From NCBI RefSeq assembly GCF_019925205.1, contig NC_083560.1:59132270-59196269 (forward strand): DNA of 64,000 bases, in the 5' to 3' direction. This DNA comes from Metopolophium dirhodum (Eukaryota > Arthropoda > Insecta > Hemiptera > Aphididae). Shown piece by piece: positions 12,477 to 25,789 of this stretch; position 1 is the first letter of the stretch, and each line of letters opens with the position of its first letter. The notes under the pieces were generated by a model. The model was given only the letters and a program-made list of their open reading frames with translations, was not told the DNA's origin and did no database searches. The position numbers were made by a program, and so were the translations under genes.

Positions 12477-12769
12477 TAAGTGAAATTATTAGTCACTATG
12501 AACTATATTAAGTACACATATTTTTACACAGTAGTTTTGGCGGTTTTAACCAAATATCTATCTATCTATATCCCATTCATATCTGTATCTATACTATTAT
12601 ATAATTTCAGATGTATGCTGCAGGTAATCTCTTGAATATTATTTTTGCATTTGATAGCTCAATTCTTAAGGATAGTTACGGTTACCTATAGGTAGCCTAT
12701 TTAACATCACTCTATACGATTGTTAGGAGCCAGCAAATTGACAACATGTCAAATGTCACGTGACACACG

Positions 12770-13395
12770 GTATTCCGGTGTCGTTTTTTTGTTGTTTATA
12801 AATGTTTGCCATTGGTTACAGCTTACAGATTTTAATAGTAATAATATTAGACATAATATTTGTAGACGTAAATTTCAACTCCCACAAACAAACTACTGTT
12901 GCACTATTTACAATCAGAATTTCGTCGATAGTTTTATTGTTTTACTGTGGATTTACATAGCAAATCGAGAGATTTTCTTGTTTTTAATTGCTCAAGCCAG
13001 CGCAATCTTTTAAGCAAAAACAAATTTAAATACATTGGAAATTGAAACTTGTTTTTGTTTATAAATGGTTGAAATTGGTAGCAGATTATAATATTAATAG
13101 CAGAAATTATTAATTTTTTTTTTTTGAATACAATCGGCTATATATTAAAAAAAGTGTAAATTTTGATTTACACTTAGAAAGACATTGCTTACACAGCGTG
13201 TTACACCCAAAAGCTAGTTCAGATAGTAAAATATATGCGGGTCTATATAGGTAGTATAATATTATTTTCTTTTCTATAACCAATGGCAATCTTAAAACAA
13301 ACAAATCTACAAACAACAAAACAACTAGTTTTTCGTAAGCTAACAAATCCCCGCGTTTCGCGAGAGGCTCATCCTCCGATACATTATTATATAGG
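12770..13395. repeat. Older inverted-repeat element, interrupted at its right side
   Basis: The left arm contains TTTGTTGTTTATAAATGTTT followed by GCCATTGGTTACAG. The right arm, reversed, contains TTTGTTGTTTGTAGA followed by GCCATTGGTTATAG (about 13268-13320). A third, degenerate left-type copy lies near 13050-13085. The outer right part includes CCCCGCGTTTCGCG. The hAT-like element at 13402-13877 landed in its right flank. Frames within it are short and unconvincing. Confidence 0.5.
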
Positions 13396-13401
13396 ATGAC
13401 C

Positions 13402-13877
13402 TAGGGCTGACTGTATTTTCGGTATACCGGTATTTTAAAATTATTTTAGTGAACGGCATACCGTAAAAAACCGAACCGTTTCGGTATACCGAAACCGAAA
13501 TGATTCGGTATACCTAAATACCGATATGGTACGGTATACCGAAATGATAAACAAAATCTAACTAGTATCGATATTTTTTACTTTTATTGTTTCACATTAT
13601 ATATTTTACTATATACTATATAATATATAATATTATAATCTATAATATTGCCATTGGTACTAGAAAACAGCACTAAAACCGTTCATTTGGTTTTTTACGG
13701 TATACCGTTTACCAAAATAATTTTAAAATACCGGTATACCAAAAATACCGTCAGCCCTAACCGTACCATATTGGTATTTAGGTGTACTGAATCATTTCGG
13801 TTTTGGTATACCATTTCAAACCGGTATTGAAATCAATACCGCAATACCGAAAATTATTTTCAATACCGTCAGCCCTA
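13402..13877. mobile_element. GGTATACC-rich non-autonomous hAT-like element
   Basis: The left end TAGGGCTGACTGTATTTTCG and the right end, reversed, TAGGGCTGACGGTATTG form TIRs. Flanking octamers are GGATGACC (13394-13401) and GGATAACC (13878-13885), seven of eight identical. The interior is filled with GGTATACCG palindromes. A second, internal copy of the right terminus (ATACCGTCAGCCCTAA) ends at about 13762. It pairs with the left arm over about 80 bp, and the segment beyond it re-pairs with 13483-13534. Confidence 0.78.
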
Positions 13878-13952
13878 GGATAACCTATGTACCAAAACCA
13901 AATTTCAGTGCGATTGTCGTGGCTGTGTATCACTTACACCTCCCAGGCATAC

Positions 13953-13971
13953 ACACACACACACACACATT
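13953..13971. repeat. (AC)n microsatellite
   Basis: About nine to ten uninterrupted AC units. Confidence 0.8.
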
Positions 13972-13989
13972 CACATCAACATTTCCTTT

Positions 13990-15250
13990 TGTTTAATATA
14001 GAAAATGATAGTTAGTAATATATTATATTTTTTTATCCAATCGGACCAATCGAAGTATAATATGTATACAGGTAGTGCAATATTATCACGACAGTCATAC
14101 AATATATTGTCATAATATACCTACTCAATCATTTATAGGCAACAGCATGTGAGCACGGTTGAAAAATTATCCCGTTCGCATATCGAATCGCATGCCACGT
14201 CAAAAACTGTCAACTCCACGTCGTAGGTATATCGCGAATGCCTGCACCTCTACAGACGTCTATAATATTATGTATTACAAATACTTATATCACGTGAGCT
14301 TCGTGACACGTCAACATGCCTACCATGTGGGCCGTAAAGATTTAAAACGCACGATAATGTGTATGATAATTTTAATGTCTGCCACTTGTCGAGTTTTCCC
14401 CTACTTTGGCTACCGTTATCACAGATTGCGGCGGCCGTGCGCGTGAAATGCCCGTGTCGTAATGCATACTGCGGACAGAACTTTCGGACGTTAAATTTTC
14501 GAGCTGTCGCATAATATCATGTACAGATATTGTACACAATACACTGCACAGTGCACGATATTATATATATATATACTATCATAAATAATTATAATAATGC
14601 ACCTACGCGTGTATGCACAGACCCATATAAATGGTATACGAAGTGTGTTTAAAAAGTTTGGAGACAGTAGTTTTTCTTTCTTCTTATATGGTAAAATTCT
14701 GATTTTGTTATGTTTGATGCATAATAATATAGGCAGGTAGGCAGGTATGTTCATAAGTAGATAATAGGAATAAAATAAAAAAGCAAAATCAATCTTGTCG
14801 AAAATTATACCTATTGGTATGTACATACCTAATGGTCGTTCATTGTGTAACGGAAAAATGTCTTGGTATTGTATAGGATAACCAATTTAATAAATCCTTC
14901 ATAAAAGTCTTTAATACCAGACATGAACATTTGTCAATATAAAGTAAGTTGTACCTTCAATGGGCTAAATGCCAAAATGCTTCATAATATTATAAGAACA
15001 AAAGTTCAAATTACACAATTTATTTATACTTAAATAAATGTTTATTATCTTTAATATTGTAAAATAATTCTTAATTAATATTCAAATATCACAACCGTAA
15101 TCGAAAAAAAGACAATTTAAAAACTTTTTGAACATCCTATACACCTAACATTATTATTTTATTAAATTTACTTTTTTGGTTGAGCGGTTCCACAAAAATG
15201 TAACAGCATATTCGTATTGTGCATTTTAAAATTGTATTAGTTAGCACTTA
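13990..15250. other. No recognisable gene
   Basis: 14160-14520 is moderately CpG-rich and carries a 95-codon plus-strand frame that resembles nothing I know. The rest is A+T-rich with short TA runs (about 14560-14575). Confidence 0.5.
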
Positions 15251-15251
15251 G

Positions 15252-15350
15252 CAGTGGCGTAGACATGATTTCTGAAAGAGGAGGGATCAAAAAAATAAAA
15301 CGACATACCTAAATGGGAGGGGAAAATTGAAAAATCCCCCAACCTCTCAA
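15252..15350 (+). mobile_element. CAGTGGCG-type transposon end
   Basis: Begins CAGTGGCGTAGACATG and is followed by purine-rich GAGGAGGGATC and GGGAGGGG. The same tip style is seen at both ends of the element at 37344-37526. No matching right end was found. Confidence 0.4.
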
Positions 15351-15624
15351 AACTTGTATAGCACGTGTTAATCGATGAAAATTGAATATGTAAATTGTAA
15401 CATTATGTACAAATATTAAATAAATATCAAAAATGTGTATATTATTTAAAACATCACAAGGTATATACTATATGCTATAAACTCTTAGTTATGTGTATCC
15501 GAGTATGTTTTAGTGTTCGGGGTCATTGAGATCATTTAGTGGTTTCTTATATTATGGGCGTGTGTGTGTAAAATTATTCTGCGAGGTGCTGTTTATTATT
15601 CTGTATTCAACATGTATAATAATA

Positions 15625-16064
15625 CTAGTTGATCCCGCTGGCACTTCGTTGCCCGTTAAATGTACCAATTCTATATGACACAAACTTTGTTCAATTTGTT
15701 CTTTAATATTCGGTGTATGGTGTAGTATGGTGTTCAAAATTTATCTTAACTTTTCTGTTGCCCGGAATAAAAATTCTGATTCGCAGCAGTATATTATCAG
15801 GTAGGCAATCTACCTGCGGTAGATCGCGGACCCCGTGCTGTTTGTACGTAAGTGTATGATTTAACTCTAAAGTATCAAAATTGTACAAAGTTTGTCATTT
15901 TTACTTAATTCCACCTTCGGAGGTGTAATATGATCAATTAATACAAAAGCCTAACGCAACCGGACTAAAATCCGATGAATAAAAAAAAAAACAAATTTAA
16001 CACTTTTTAAATTAGCCTATCTTCTTCCCAGAGGTCTAAATCTACACACAGACATTTATTTTTA
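15625..16064 (-). mobile_element. Helitron-like 3' end
   Basis: Reversed, the segment ends in CGGGATCAACTAG followed by T, preceded by a short GGCA/TGCC hairpin around CTTCGT. A CTAG terminus followed by T and preceded by a hairpin is the Helitron rule (CTRR, insertion between A and T). The small minus-strand frames (15552-15888) show no Rep or helicase motif. The 5' end on this strand might be the TCTATATATATAACCC at 16262. Confidence 0.4.
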
Positions 16065-16262
16065 TCTATATTAATATATAAAATGATAGCGTTTGTTTGT
16101 ATGTTTAGGATAAACTCCGAAATTATTGAACCGATTTCGAAAATTATTTCACCAATACAATGCCACATTCTTTGTGAGTGTCATAGGCTAATTTAAAAAT
16201 CACAATGTGATCACAATCAAAATTTTTGTTTTTTAATAGTTGCTATGGGTTATATATATAGA
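16065..16262 (+). mobile_element. Helitron-like 5' end
   Basis: After A the segment starts TCTATATTAATATATAAAAT, then TTTGTTTGTATG, then CTCCGAAATTATTGAACCG. This order of words is one I know from a repeat widespread in arthropods, usually classed with Helitrons. The right boundary is undetermined. It lies head-to-head with the 3'-end fragment at 15625-16064. Confidence 0.38.
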
Positions 16263-16767
16263 TAAAAATAATTGTATAGACGTTGTTGTTGTTTTTGGCC
16301 ATGTCGCCAGGTGTGCACTTAAGAGGCCATAACTCCGGTACCACTTATCCTAAAGCGTACAAACTTCACAAAAACCATCTACATATCAATCTTAATATAC
16401 CCTGAAATTTTTATCAAAATCGGATTGGTGGATCTTGAGTTATAAAATTTATTCAAAATGTACACTTATTTTTATATATATACAAATGTATAGATGTAAT
16501 TTTCGTGTAGATACTTTAAATCCAATTACCTTGCTCGCAGTGGTCATATACCATACTACCAGTCCGATGTGTGATTTAATTGTTGTAATTACGGAAACGT
16601 CTTGATGGGGTCAGATTCAACGCTCGTTACTACTACGATATTTGTATATTCTAACTCGATTTATTCTACGTACAATACTATTATGTGTTCGATTGAGCTC
16701 GTGTGAGTCGAACACCGTTTATGTATACTGACTTTTACATACGGTATTCTTACTACGTAAAATATAA

Positions 16768-17507
16768 ACGGGATGATTTTTTGAACATGCTCACCCCCAT
16801 TTTCCCCTTTAATAATACTTTTATTCAACTTCTGAATTTCAGATTTAAGTATACCTAACGACCATACTTTTATACTACCCAAGGAGTGTCCTGTGGAGAT
16901 ACAAAATTTTATTTAACGAGAACCTCCTTTTTTACTGTAAATTATTTATCCGGTGATTTTTTTGAACATTTTTATGTATCTAAATCAAAATTATAATAAG
17001 TAGTTACTGAGTTATTAAAATGTTTATACTAAGGATAATGATCCTTAAATATAGTTTTACAAATTGTATGTAATATTAGATGTGGTATTTATTACACTTG
17101 ATATTTTTTACAAATTATTTATATTGATGGATTAATAGGAAATTCCAACTTTTTAAAATCATCTAAGCCCCCATATTTATATGTAGATACTTAACTCATT
17201 ACCATAAACTTATTTTTCTTAGTGCACAAAGTTATAAAACTCAAAGACTACTCGTTCGAAATTTGATTTAGATACAACAAGATTCTCAAAAAAAATATCT
17301 GCTGAATAAATAAAAGTGAAAAAATGGGGTTTTCTATTTGAAAAACAGAAGTTAGCACTGTCACAGGATCTTATTTAAGTGTTAAAAAAATCTCAATTAT
17401 TCTAAAATATGGTTTTCAAATATATTTAAATTTCCAAAAATCAGAATTTGAATACATTTATAATTTAATCATGGAAATAGGGTGAGCGTGGTTAAAAAAT
17501 CACTCTG
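16768..17507. mobile_element. Long-TIR MITE, ACAGRGTGATT family, copy 1
   Basis: The left end ACGGGATGATTTTTTGAACA pairs with the reversed right end ACAGAGTGATTTTTTAACCA. Both continue with GCTCACCC, and the arms extend inward to the GTCCTGTGGAGATACAAA / GTCACAGGATC blocks. The centre includes ACTCAAAGACTACTCG and related words. Related copies are at 33300, 47724 and 57563. No transposase is encoded. Confidence 0.65.
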
Positions 17508-17529
17508 TATATTAGATTAACACCATTTC

Positions 17530-20095
17530 TAATGTGAAATTACTCCAGGTTGTAAGGAAAGATTTAACTTATGTTTTGAAGTTTTATAGGTAGGTTAGGT
17601 CACGAGACGATTAGGTTAGGAGACGATCATGAAACCAGTTATGGCACCGATTGAACACGAAAGTACTTGATAGTTATTATATAAGGTGACAGTAATTTTA
17701 TTATAATAAATACAATTATAGTAAATTATCGATAAATGTTAAAATAATAACAATTATCTAATTAACCTACCTATAATTAAGTTACTCAATTATAATAATC
17801 ATGTATATGTATAGTCGTAACTGTATGAAGTAACTAGGTAAGTATCAACTGCTAAACAATTTAATAAATATGAATTTTATTATTATAGTGTATGCTTACA
17901 TTTTAAGTATTAATTATATTATCTATATGCATATTATGTAGATGGGATAGGTTTTAAAGTATAGCAACAAATAAGTTTAGAGTGTAATATAGAATAATTA
18001 ATTCAGTTTGATGTGACCATAATATTATAAATCGGTGTTCAAATAACCAAATGGATATAGGTAAGACGTGTGAGTGCTTGGCAAGTACTCGTTTGAATTA
18101 TAAAATGAAGTCGTGGTGTAGACTAGCGTGGACACTGGACAATGTGTCTTAATAATTTACTATGGAAATGGGTGCCCAGAGTTTTTTTTTGTTTAACCCA
18201 CGTGTATGACTGTCGTAATGGCACCCCTTATCTTTCTTTTGGTGGGTTTATGTGTCGTGCGAAACCTAATAGTAGTGCGATACGCCTATAAGTTTATATT
18301 ATGTGTCTTGTTCCTCGCAATTTTTGCTCTAAGGGTATAATACAATATAGACATATAGTATATTATTATAGTAGTATAGAGCAGCACTTCACAACCACAT
18401 GGTCGCGAATATAATATTGAATGGATCGCTAAAAACTTAATTATAAAAAGTGTTATTAATATGGGTTATATGGGTAAAAAAAAATAAACAAATAAATGGA
18501 CAATTACAAAACAGTTTCTTGAAAAAATTAAGGTCGTGTGGGTGAGTTGTTAGCCCTCCCCCCCCATTAAACATTATTTTGAATGGTCTAGGAATGAAAA
18601 ATTGGGTAAATATCTTGGTAAATATCTCTGGGTCACCAACACACGAAGGATAAGAACCGCTGGTATAGAGCATCTATGGTGTTTTGTAAAGCGTTACTCC
18701 GTTTGTTCATCACACGTGTGTATGGCACGTATTTATGTATATGTATAATATAATGTATATTGTGTTATTCTAAATCCCGTATGATATCACATTGGGTTTG
18801 ACTTGTTCTCTATATTTATTTGAACATAATTTAGAAATATTTTATATGGCAAGTGATTTAGGCATGTATAGGAAAGCAATTACATCGTCATTCACGATGT
18901 TCACCATACTATTAATAATTATTACGTGGAGTAGGTCCATACCTATATAAATCATAAGAATAAAACACTAGGCAATTAACTAGGTAGCTATTAAATACGA
19001 TTTGTAAGAATAAAATGAAATGCAATTATTATAATTTTTTTTCCTCGCGGCGCTTACTCGTAAGTCATAGGTATCATAAACCGAAGTAAGTTATAAACTT
19101 ATAAGTGGTTAAAACGCACAGCATGTACCTGTACGGCTGTATAATAATACTATAATATTATAATATTGAATTAATTTCCATTAACACGCGGAAGCTTTGC
19201 CACGGGTATTATAATGTTAACGGTCGACGGAATATTTCTCCTGTAAACAACTTTATGCATCGTGTTATATTAATTATATATATAATAATATACTATATGC
19301 ATAAATTATTGCAGCAGATGCTTTACCTATACCTATAAACAGTAATTATATATTTGCAGCAAAGTATTTTATTACATTGTGCTGCACAATGTAATAAAAT
19401 TGATTACATGTAATCAATCGATTGGAACATATTATACGTGTAAATAACAATACATGGCTTATAAGATAGGTTCCTGCTTATACATTTCACATTAAGCTGG
19501 TTATCGTGTATGTGTCTCTATATTATAATGTGTCCATATAATGTAAAATATTATACAACTTTATTATATATATTATTATATTTTTGTATTCACCTATACT
19601 CTGCGAGTGTGCAGAAACGTAAAGATTTCCTATATTATTTTTCGAAGTAATCGTTAACAATTTATTTTTCTTGTATGCCTACTATTATTCGTATATATTA
19701 AATACGAACAAAATAAATGTTCAACGAGTATCGGCAATAAAATAAGGAATAGTAATAATTTTGACATCAGTAAAACGTGTGACCTACCGCAAATATTTTA
19801 TGACCTACACTGTACGCATATAATATATAGTAATGTATATAAAAAAAAGCGCATATATTGTATATTTATATATTATATTATGTACGCATATACCAACGAC
19901 CTGCATTATATACTATAGGCACCTATATACCAATATTACCTATAATATAATATTTACTCCACGTACGCGATAACGCCGTGGGCAATACGCAGCATTCCGT
20001 TAAATTGTTTGTAGATTATATGTAGGCACTTGCGATTTGAAAATAATAAAACCAAACCAACGCGTACATGACGACGAGTGTATAATCTATATAAA
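17530..20095. other. No recognisable gene
   Basis: A+T-rich. There is a G/C-run block at 18555-18567. Between 19375 and 19405 the words TATTTTATTACATTGTGCTG and CACAATGTAATAAAAT form a hairpin of about 15 bp around GCTG. Confidence 0.55.
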
Positions 20096-20265
20096 CAGTG
20101 AAACCTCCCCTAAAGGACAACTCTAAATAGCGAACACGTCCAATTGCCGTCGCTATTTCGATAGTGGACGTGTTTTTTTTTTCGGGATAAAACTACAAAC
20201 TGAACCTTCTGAACAGCGGACAACAATTAAGTAACCGAATGTGTCCGGTATTTAGAGGTTTCACT
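20096..20265. mobile_element. pogo/Tigger-like MITE
   Basis: The left end CAGTGAAACCTCCCCTAAAG and the reversed right end TAGTGAAACCTCTAAATACC form TIRs, followed by GGACA on both sides. CAGTGAAACCTC is a typical Tigger terminus. With 170 bp it has no coding capacity and needs a transposase in trans. Confidence 0.7.
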
Positions 20266-20269
20266 ATTT

Positions 20270-21820
20270 GGATATATAAAAAAAATATAAGTCTATATAC
20301 ATACCTACCTATGTTATATTATATTTTATAGATGACGTATAAACAACTGCAAACATTTCAATAAAAGTTATATGTAAACAGATTCAAAACCACTAAACAT
20401 TAGCGTATCTGAAGCTTAATCAAGGGGGAATGTAATGTAATGTAACTCACAGATAATTATCATAGGTAAACATAGGTAATAGTTTAACAAAATACTACCG
20501 GTAAAAATCTAAGTGTAAGGACGTAAGGTGATATTATAGATATTATAGAAAAAAGGAAAATAATTGGTGAAAAGCTGATAGATATTGAATATGGATTAAC
20601 AGGTAAAATGTTTTTATTTTGTTGAGTCATTATAATATTATAAGTTACATTGTTTTATAAACTTTTTGACACCGTATTACATTATGCAGTTACTCGGTTA
20701 CAGGTTAGTTATTAATAACTACAGTATTCTAACCATATAAGGTCAATACAACTTCGTAGAAACAATCTAATAGTGACTCACGACAATATAAAATAATATG
20801 ATTTGTTATTTTTCTTGCATTATAATTAAAAAGTTTATAATATAAAGTCAACCGTGCTACAAAATAGATTAATTGATCGACCTAGTACAGTATACTATGA
20901 TAGTGTAGTTTACTAAACGCAGAAAGAGAATATAAGATTAATACTATTGTAAGAGTATCCGATTTTATAATACAGGAATATACATTTATAAAATATTAAA
21001 TGAGCAAACTGCAAATGTAGAGTAAAAAATATAAACTTATTTTATTGTTTACATTTGATTTTGAGAAAAAAATTTCAACAACTATAAGGGACCTTTTGGC
21101 TTCATGGCTTATTTTTGAACTTTGATTTTCTAGCATCCAAGCTACATATAACTATTTGTAAGCGATTAAAGTTCGAATTTTCGACAACATTGGATATTTA
21201 CGATAGTAAGTAGTAACGATTTCTCGTCAAACTATTTTTGTTCTTTTGTTATAATTCAAAAATATTAACTGTATAGGAATACAAAACAAACAGCCCCACG
21301 TGATTGTATAAATGACATTCGCCTAAGTACCTAATATATTTCAAAATTGACTATAAGACCCACAGTTCATATACATAAACATATAGTTTAACATATTAAT
21401 TATACCAGATATTTTTATTGTATTTAACAATAGTAGGTATAGATATAGGTATAAATATGAATAAAATTAAAATAAAATTAATTAGGTACATACAGTGGTA
21501 ATTAGGAAAATATTTTTTGGGGTGAAACATAAATTAATTTTGTATTTAGTATACCTACGTAAAACGTGTTTTACCCAAACATTGCACATTTTTGTACCAG
21601 ATTGGATGCTTATATTTTTTGTCATATTCTTTAAAGTAACTAAATATGAAATAAGTCTTTACTTATGCCTTCTGATAGCCATAATTCCAATGCTCTGGAT
21701 CAACTGTTTGGCATTAATTCTTAAGAACATTAAATTGGAGGGAATCGAAATAGTTTTAAATAGTTTTCCATTGCAATGGACAAGGGTAGCGAATAGGATA
21801 TAATATTAAACATATTGTTA
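20270..21820. other. No recognisable gene
   Basis: A 102-codon plus-strand frame at 21495-21803 is hydrophobic and could mimic membrane helices. A+T-rich noncoding DNA does this often, and no family, splice pattern or start context supports it. Confidence 0.5.
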
Positions 21821-21824
21821 ATTC

Positions 21825-22149
21825 CAGGGACTGAAACCTTGATGATATTTACGGTTTCGGTTATTGTTTGGTTCCCAGAAAAATTTAAATTTAGGTTTTG
21901 GTTTCTTTTCAGTTCTTAAAAAATAAAAATGTTGTTACTTGTTTTGGTTTTATACTTATGTAAAAAAATTTTTAAAGTAAAGTATTGGTTACGGTAAGGT
22001 TAATTAATTTAAATAAGGGTTCCGGCAAGGTGGCGGTATTTAAATTAATTTAAATAAGGGTTTCGGTGAGGTTTTGGTTCCCAATATTCATAGGGTTATG
22101 CCGGCTATGGTTCCAATACGGGTTCTTTTCGGTAAGGTTCCAGTCCCTG
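21825..22149. mobile_element. Non-autonomous hAT-like element, CAGGGACTG family, copy 1
   Basis: TIRs are CAGGGACTGAAACCTTGATG on the left and, reversed, CAGGGACTGGAACCTTACCG on the right. The interior has GGTTTCGGT-type repeats and AATTAATTTAAATAAGGG twice. No clear 8-bp duplication is readable in the flanks. An inverted copy of nearly the whole length is at 40662-40971. Confidence 0.78.
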
Positions 22150-25100
22150 GACTAAATTCACAGATGATTAGGTAATTAACGTACGTTGTTAAAATTTGTT
22201 AAACTACGTCTTGTAATGATAAAATATATTTACACTGTAGACAATTAACCACGGTGACATATTGTATAATTGCGATTGGGGAGCTAACAGGAGATTGATC
22301 GATTCCTATATACGATAATAAATTAATACAATAGTATTTCTCGTCCGTGATAACTGATAACAATGTGATATTAATATATTATACATACATATATAGAAAA
22401 TTGAAAGCAATGTATTATGTAATATAGGTATAACCATAAAGGTCATAGCTATAATTTGTTCTAATTTTATTATATTTGAATAGTAAAATTATCTAACATG
22501 ACAGTTATTTCTGGGTTAATCTTTGTAAATGTTTACTTTTAGACTTTTCTCACTAACTGGGCAGCCTAAGGTTTACGTGATCCACTACATCAGTTGTACA
22601 CACGACAAAATATATCGGTTTACTGGAAACTGTTTTCATTTCAATTTTGAATACTATTTTATTAATTCTATCAAAAACGTTTCTATACAGTTAAATCTCG
22701 ACTTTTTAAAAACACAGTTTTTCCGTGAGGTATACAATTGCAAATAGTTACAAATTCTTCAATTTTTAAATCACTCTACCAACGTGGGTGCGTATAAAAG
22801 GTTTTTCTCTTTATTCTCTCTAACTTCACTATGCAGGTCGGCCGTATTGCGCTCGTAACAATTTAGGTAGTAAAACTCGTTTCAGTTTACGATTGCAGCG
22901 TCGAGTAACATATTATACACTATATAGGTAGGTGCCTAATTTATATTATAATGCAAGGGTTGCGAAAATTTGGGGTGTGTACATTGATATTTTAGGGGAT
23001 GATATGAAATGAAACACCATTATATTATATCCCCTCAACAATTTCAGGAAGAGCTAGTCACTAGTGCCTCTGACACTTTATTTAGGTGTAGGTACTTATA
23101 TAAGTTATAACAAATAATTATAATATGTATCTAGTACAGTGTAGCACTTTACTAAAGTATTATAATTACTATACAATATTCACTTTTATAGTAACATTGA
23201 ATGAAATGAAATTATTCGGAAAGCGCCTGGGGATCTATGATGTTATGGGCTATATAATGATATGCATTTTAGTGATTGGGTAACTCTTGTCGGCTGTCAC
23301 GTGTTGGGGACTACGGTGTGAAGGGACGCTATAGAGACATTATCTGATTATGTGACGTAATCAAAAATCTCACCCTTTTAATGGCTGGTTTAAAACAAAA
23401 CCATAAATAAAGAGGAAGTTACGCACTGCTGTATATTATGTATAGTGTCCTGTGTTTACCTTGTTATTAAGTAGGTCACCATAATGGACGTGATAAATTT
23501 GAATTCAATAGTAAAAAATTTCACATGAAAAACAATTCATTTTAAATTACAAAATTAATTTTGTAGAAATTTGAACTTTAATATCTATAAAATAAAATTG
23601 TGGTTAGGTATATGTTGTAAAATTAATTCAAAAAACAATTTTATACAGAATATTTTGTGTATAGTTCAATTTTCTTTTGTATTTCATTTTTAAAATTAAA
23701 GCAAACAAACAAAATAAATTTTGTTGAAAACCGGTTTAGTGTAAAAATTCCCGTTTTCCCCCCGTCACCGATTATTTTGAATAGTACTTAAAATTTTGGA
23801 CGTCCCAAAAGCAGCAAATAAATCCAATTGGTTACCATCGATGTTAAACATAATATTATTTTTGAAAAAGCACACAAAATTAAAAAAATATTTTTGCAAA
23901 GGTTGAGTTTTCGATCCGAAATGGCTTATTAATTAAATGGATTAAAATGTATGAATATTACTTTTACTTGTGTAACATTGTAACAAGCAAATTAAAGGAT
24001 ATGTTTATAATATACGTACATTATAAAATATAATATTAGTTATTATAAAATATTATAACACCAATTAGTTACCTATAAAGAATTTGCTTCAAATAACGTC
24101 TTGTCTTGTAATATAATATTATGTAATGTATTAATAAACATAATGATATTAAGTCTTGTTCAACGCGAAAAATTAACGATACAAATTAATTTAAAAAGTC
24201 GTTGTCGATTAAATAGTAAATACCTATACTGTAATAGTGCAGTATGCATGTACTTACACCCATTATTGAATGTTAAAATAAATAATTGAAAAATGCAAAA
24301 CTAGTTTGACAAAAGATGCAGCCAAAACGCGGTAGCACTTTTGTAACAGCTATAACCCATTCACTTTACGAGAATATTATTATGAACACATAATATGCGG
24401 TGTCTTATAAAAAAAAGTCACCTGTGTAGAACGTCAACGGCATAAAGCCATTGTTTAATATATTATGTATATACATATGTGAACATTATACTTTTAACAG
24501 ACAAATTTGTATTTCGCTGTAACAGAAACTTCAGCATTTACTTTATCATGTTATTCATTCGCTTAACGTTAAACTACTTGCACTCAATTTACTATACAAT
24601 AAAACTGCAAGAATTCTCACTACCTACTCTGCAGACAGCATAGTAACGAGTAAAAGTTCGTTAAATGAAATATGTGAAAAAAATAACCATAACCCATGTT
24701 AAAATTAATATGTTCATATAATCGTTATTGATTCTTTTGATTCGAATATAGTTCTGTAGATTATGTAGACGCAGTCAAAATTTTAATTCAACGAAGAATT
24801 CTATATAAGACTTTATATTATTACATACACACTACATTTTATATTAATATATTATTTATATAGGTAGGTACATAAACAGCAGTGGAATTAATCGCACAGG
24901 TTTCAATATGGTATTGGACACAGAATGCACGGTATACGCATAAAGTCATAATGCAACGAATCGAATCCATCGAACCATTTAGTAATAATATTATGTTGTA
25001 CCTATACCATTTTAACCCCTACCGCATGGCACATAATATAAGGATAACAATATCATAATTTACCTTACATGAATTATCGTCTTTTAAACGACATCATTAC

Positions 25101-25175
25101 TATACCGTCCATACGATTCATATTCACCACCATTATGTCTGTATTTCAGATACATTACATAATATATGATACAAT
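22150..25175. other. Mostly plain A+T-rich sequence
   Basis: 23473-23530 (GTCACCATAATGGACGTG and following) belongs to the GATTCTGAGC repeat family in minus orientation, followed by aphid-type repeat text to about 23900. Small plus-strand frames near 22529-22747 and 24101-24289 have no protein character. Confidence 0.5.
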
Positions 25176-25368
25176 CAGGCCCCCCACATAAAATTTTGGG
25201 CTTTTGTATTAAATGCATGTATGGGCCCTGTCAAGTATTATTTAGTATAAAATAAGTATTCCTATCAAAATTTACAAATTGAAAAATTACAAATTCATTT
25301 CAACGGGCCCCTAAAATAGTCAGACCCCCGAACTCCAGGACCAACAGCCCCCTTTTGTGGGGGCCCTG
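25176..25368. mobile_element. Short hAT-like MITE, CAGGSCCCCCACA ends
   Basis: The left end CAGGCCCCCCACATAAAA and the reversed right end CAGGGCCCCCACAAAAGG form TIRs. The octamers on either side, GATACAAT and CATATAAT, agree at six of eight positions, as expected for an aged duplication. 193 bp, non-coding. Confidence 0.72.
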
Positions 25369-25730
25369 CATATAATATTATAAGCTGTTATATTAAATTG
25401 TATAGGTATTTATATATTTATTAGTTTATTGTTTATTACACATTTACATGGGTAGGTAATATAGGCTTAAGTACCGTTATTATTCCTCATTGTGCGTTGC
25501 GGATACTTGACAGGCGTGTACGTAAATAATACGTTTACGAATGTACGATGCAGTAGAGGTTATAGGCAGATAGGTAGGTACATGTGGTGGTCAAATAATG
25601 TTGTCAAGGTAAGGGAAGGGTATGTTGCTGATTTCTTAATATTATGCATTTTTTTATCGTTAAAAATACAATTTATGGTTATAATATTATATTATATGAT
25701 CATAAATATTGAAAAAATGTCATTTATTCC

Positions 25731-25770
25731 CCTCTTACCACCTCTTACCACCTCTTACCACCTCTTACCA
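25731..25770 (+). repeat. 10-bp minisatellite, CCTCTTACCA x4
   Basis: Four exact tandem decamers followed by one degenerate copy (TCTCCTACAA). Confidence 0.9.
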
Positions 25771-25789
25771 TCTCCTACAACCGTTTGAC

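Noticed and set aside
21495..21803. 102-codon hydrophobic plus-strand frame resembling membrane helices
   Set aside because: A+T-rich DNA yields Leu/Ile/Phe-rich frames by chance; no family motif, splice site or start context supports it.
23220..23480. Possible structured RNA or tRNA in a less A+T-rich patch
   Set aside because: No cloverleaf, no TTCRANNC loop; none was found elsewhere in the window either.
25731..25780. CRISPR-like short repeats
   Set aside because: Direct tandem decamers without spacers, a minisatellite in a eukaryotic context.
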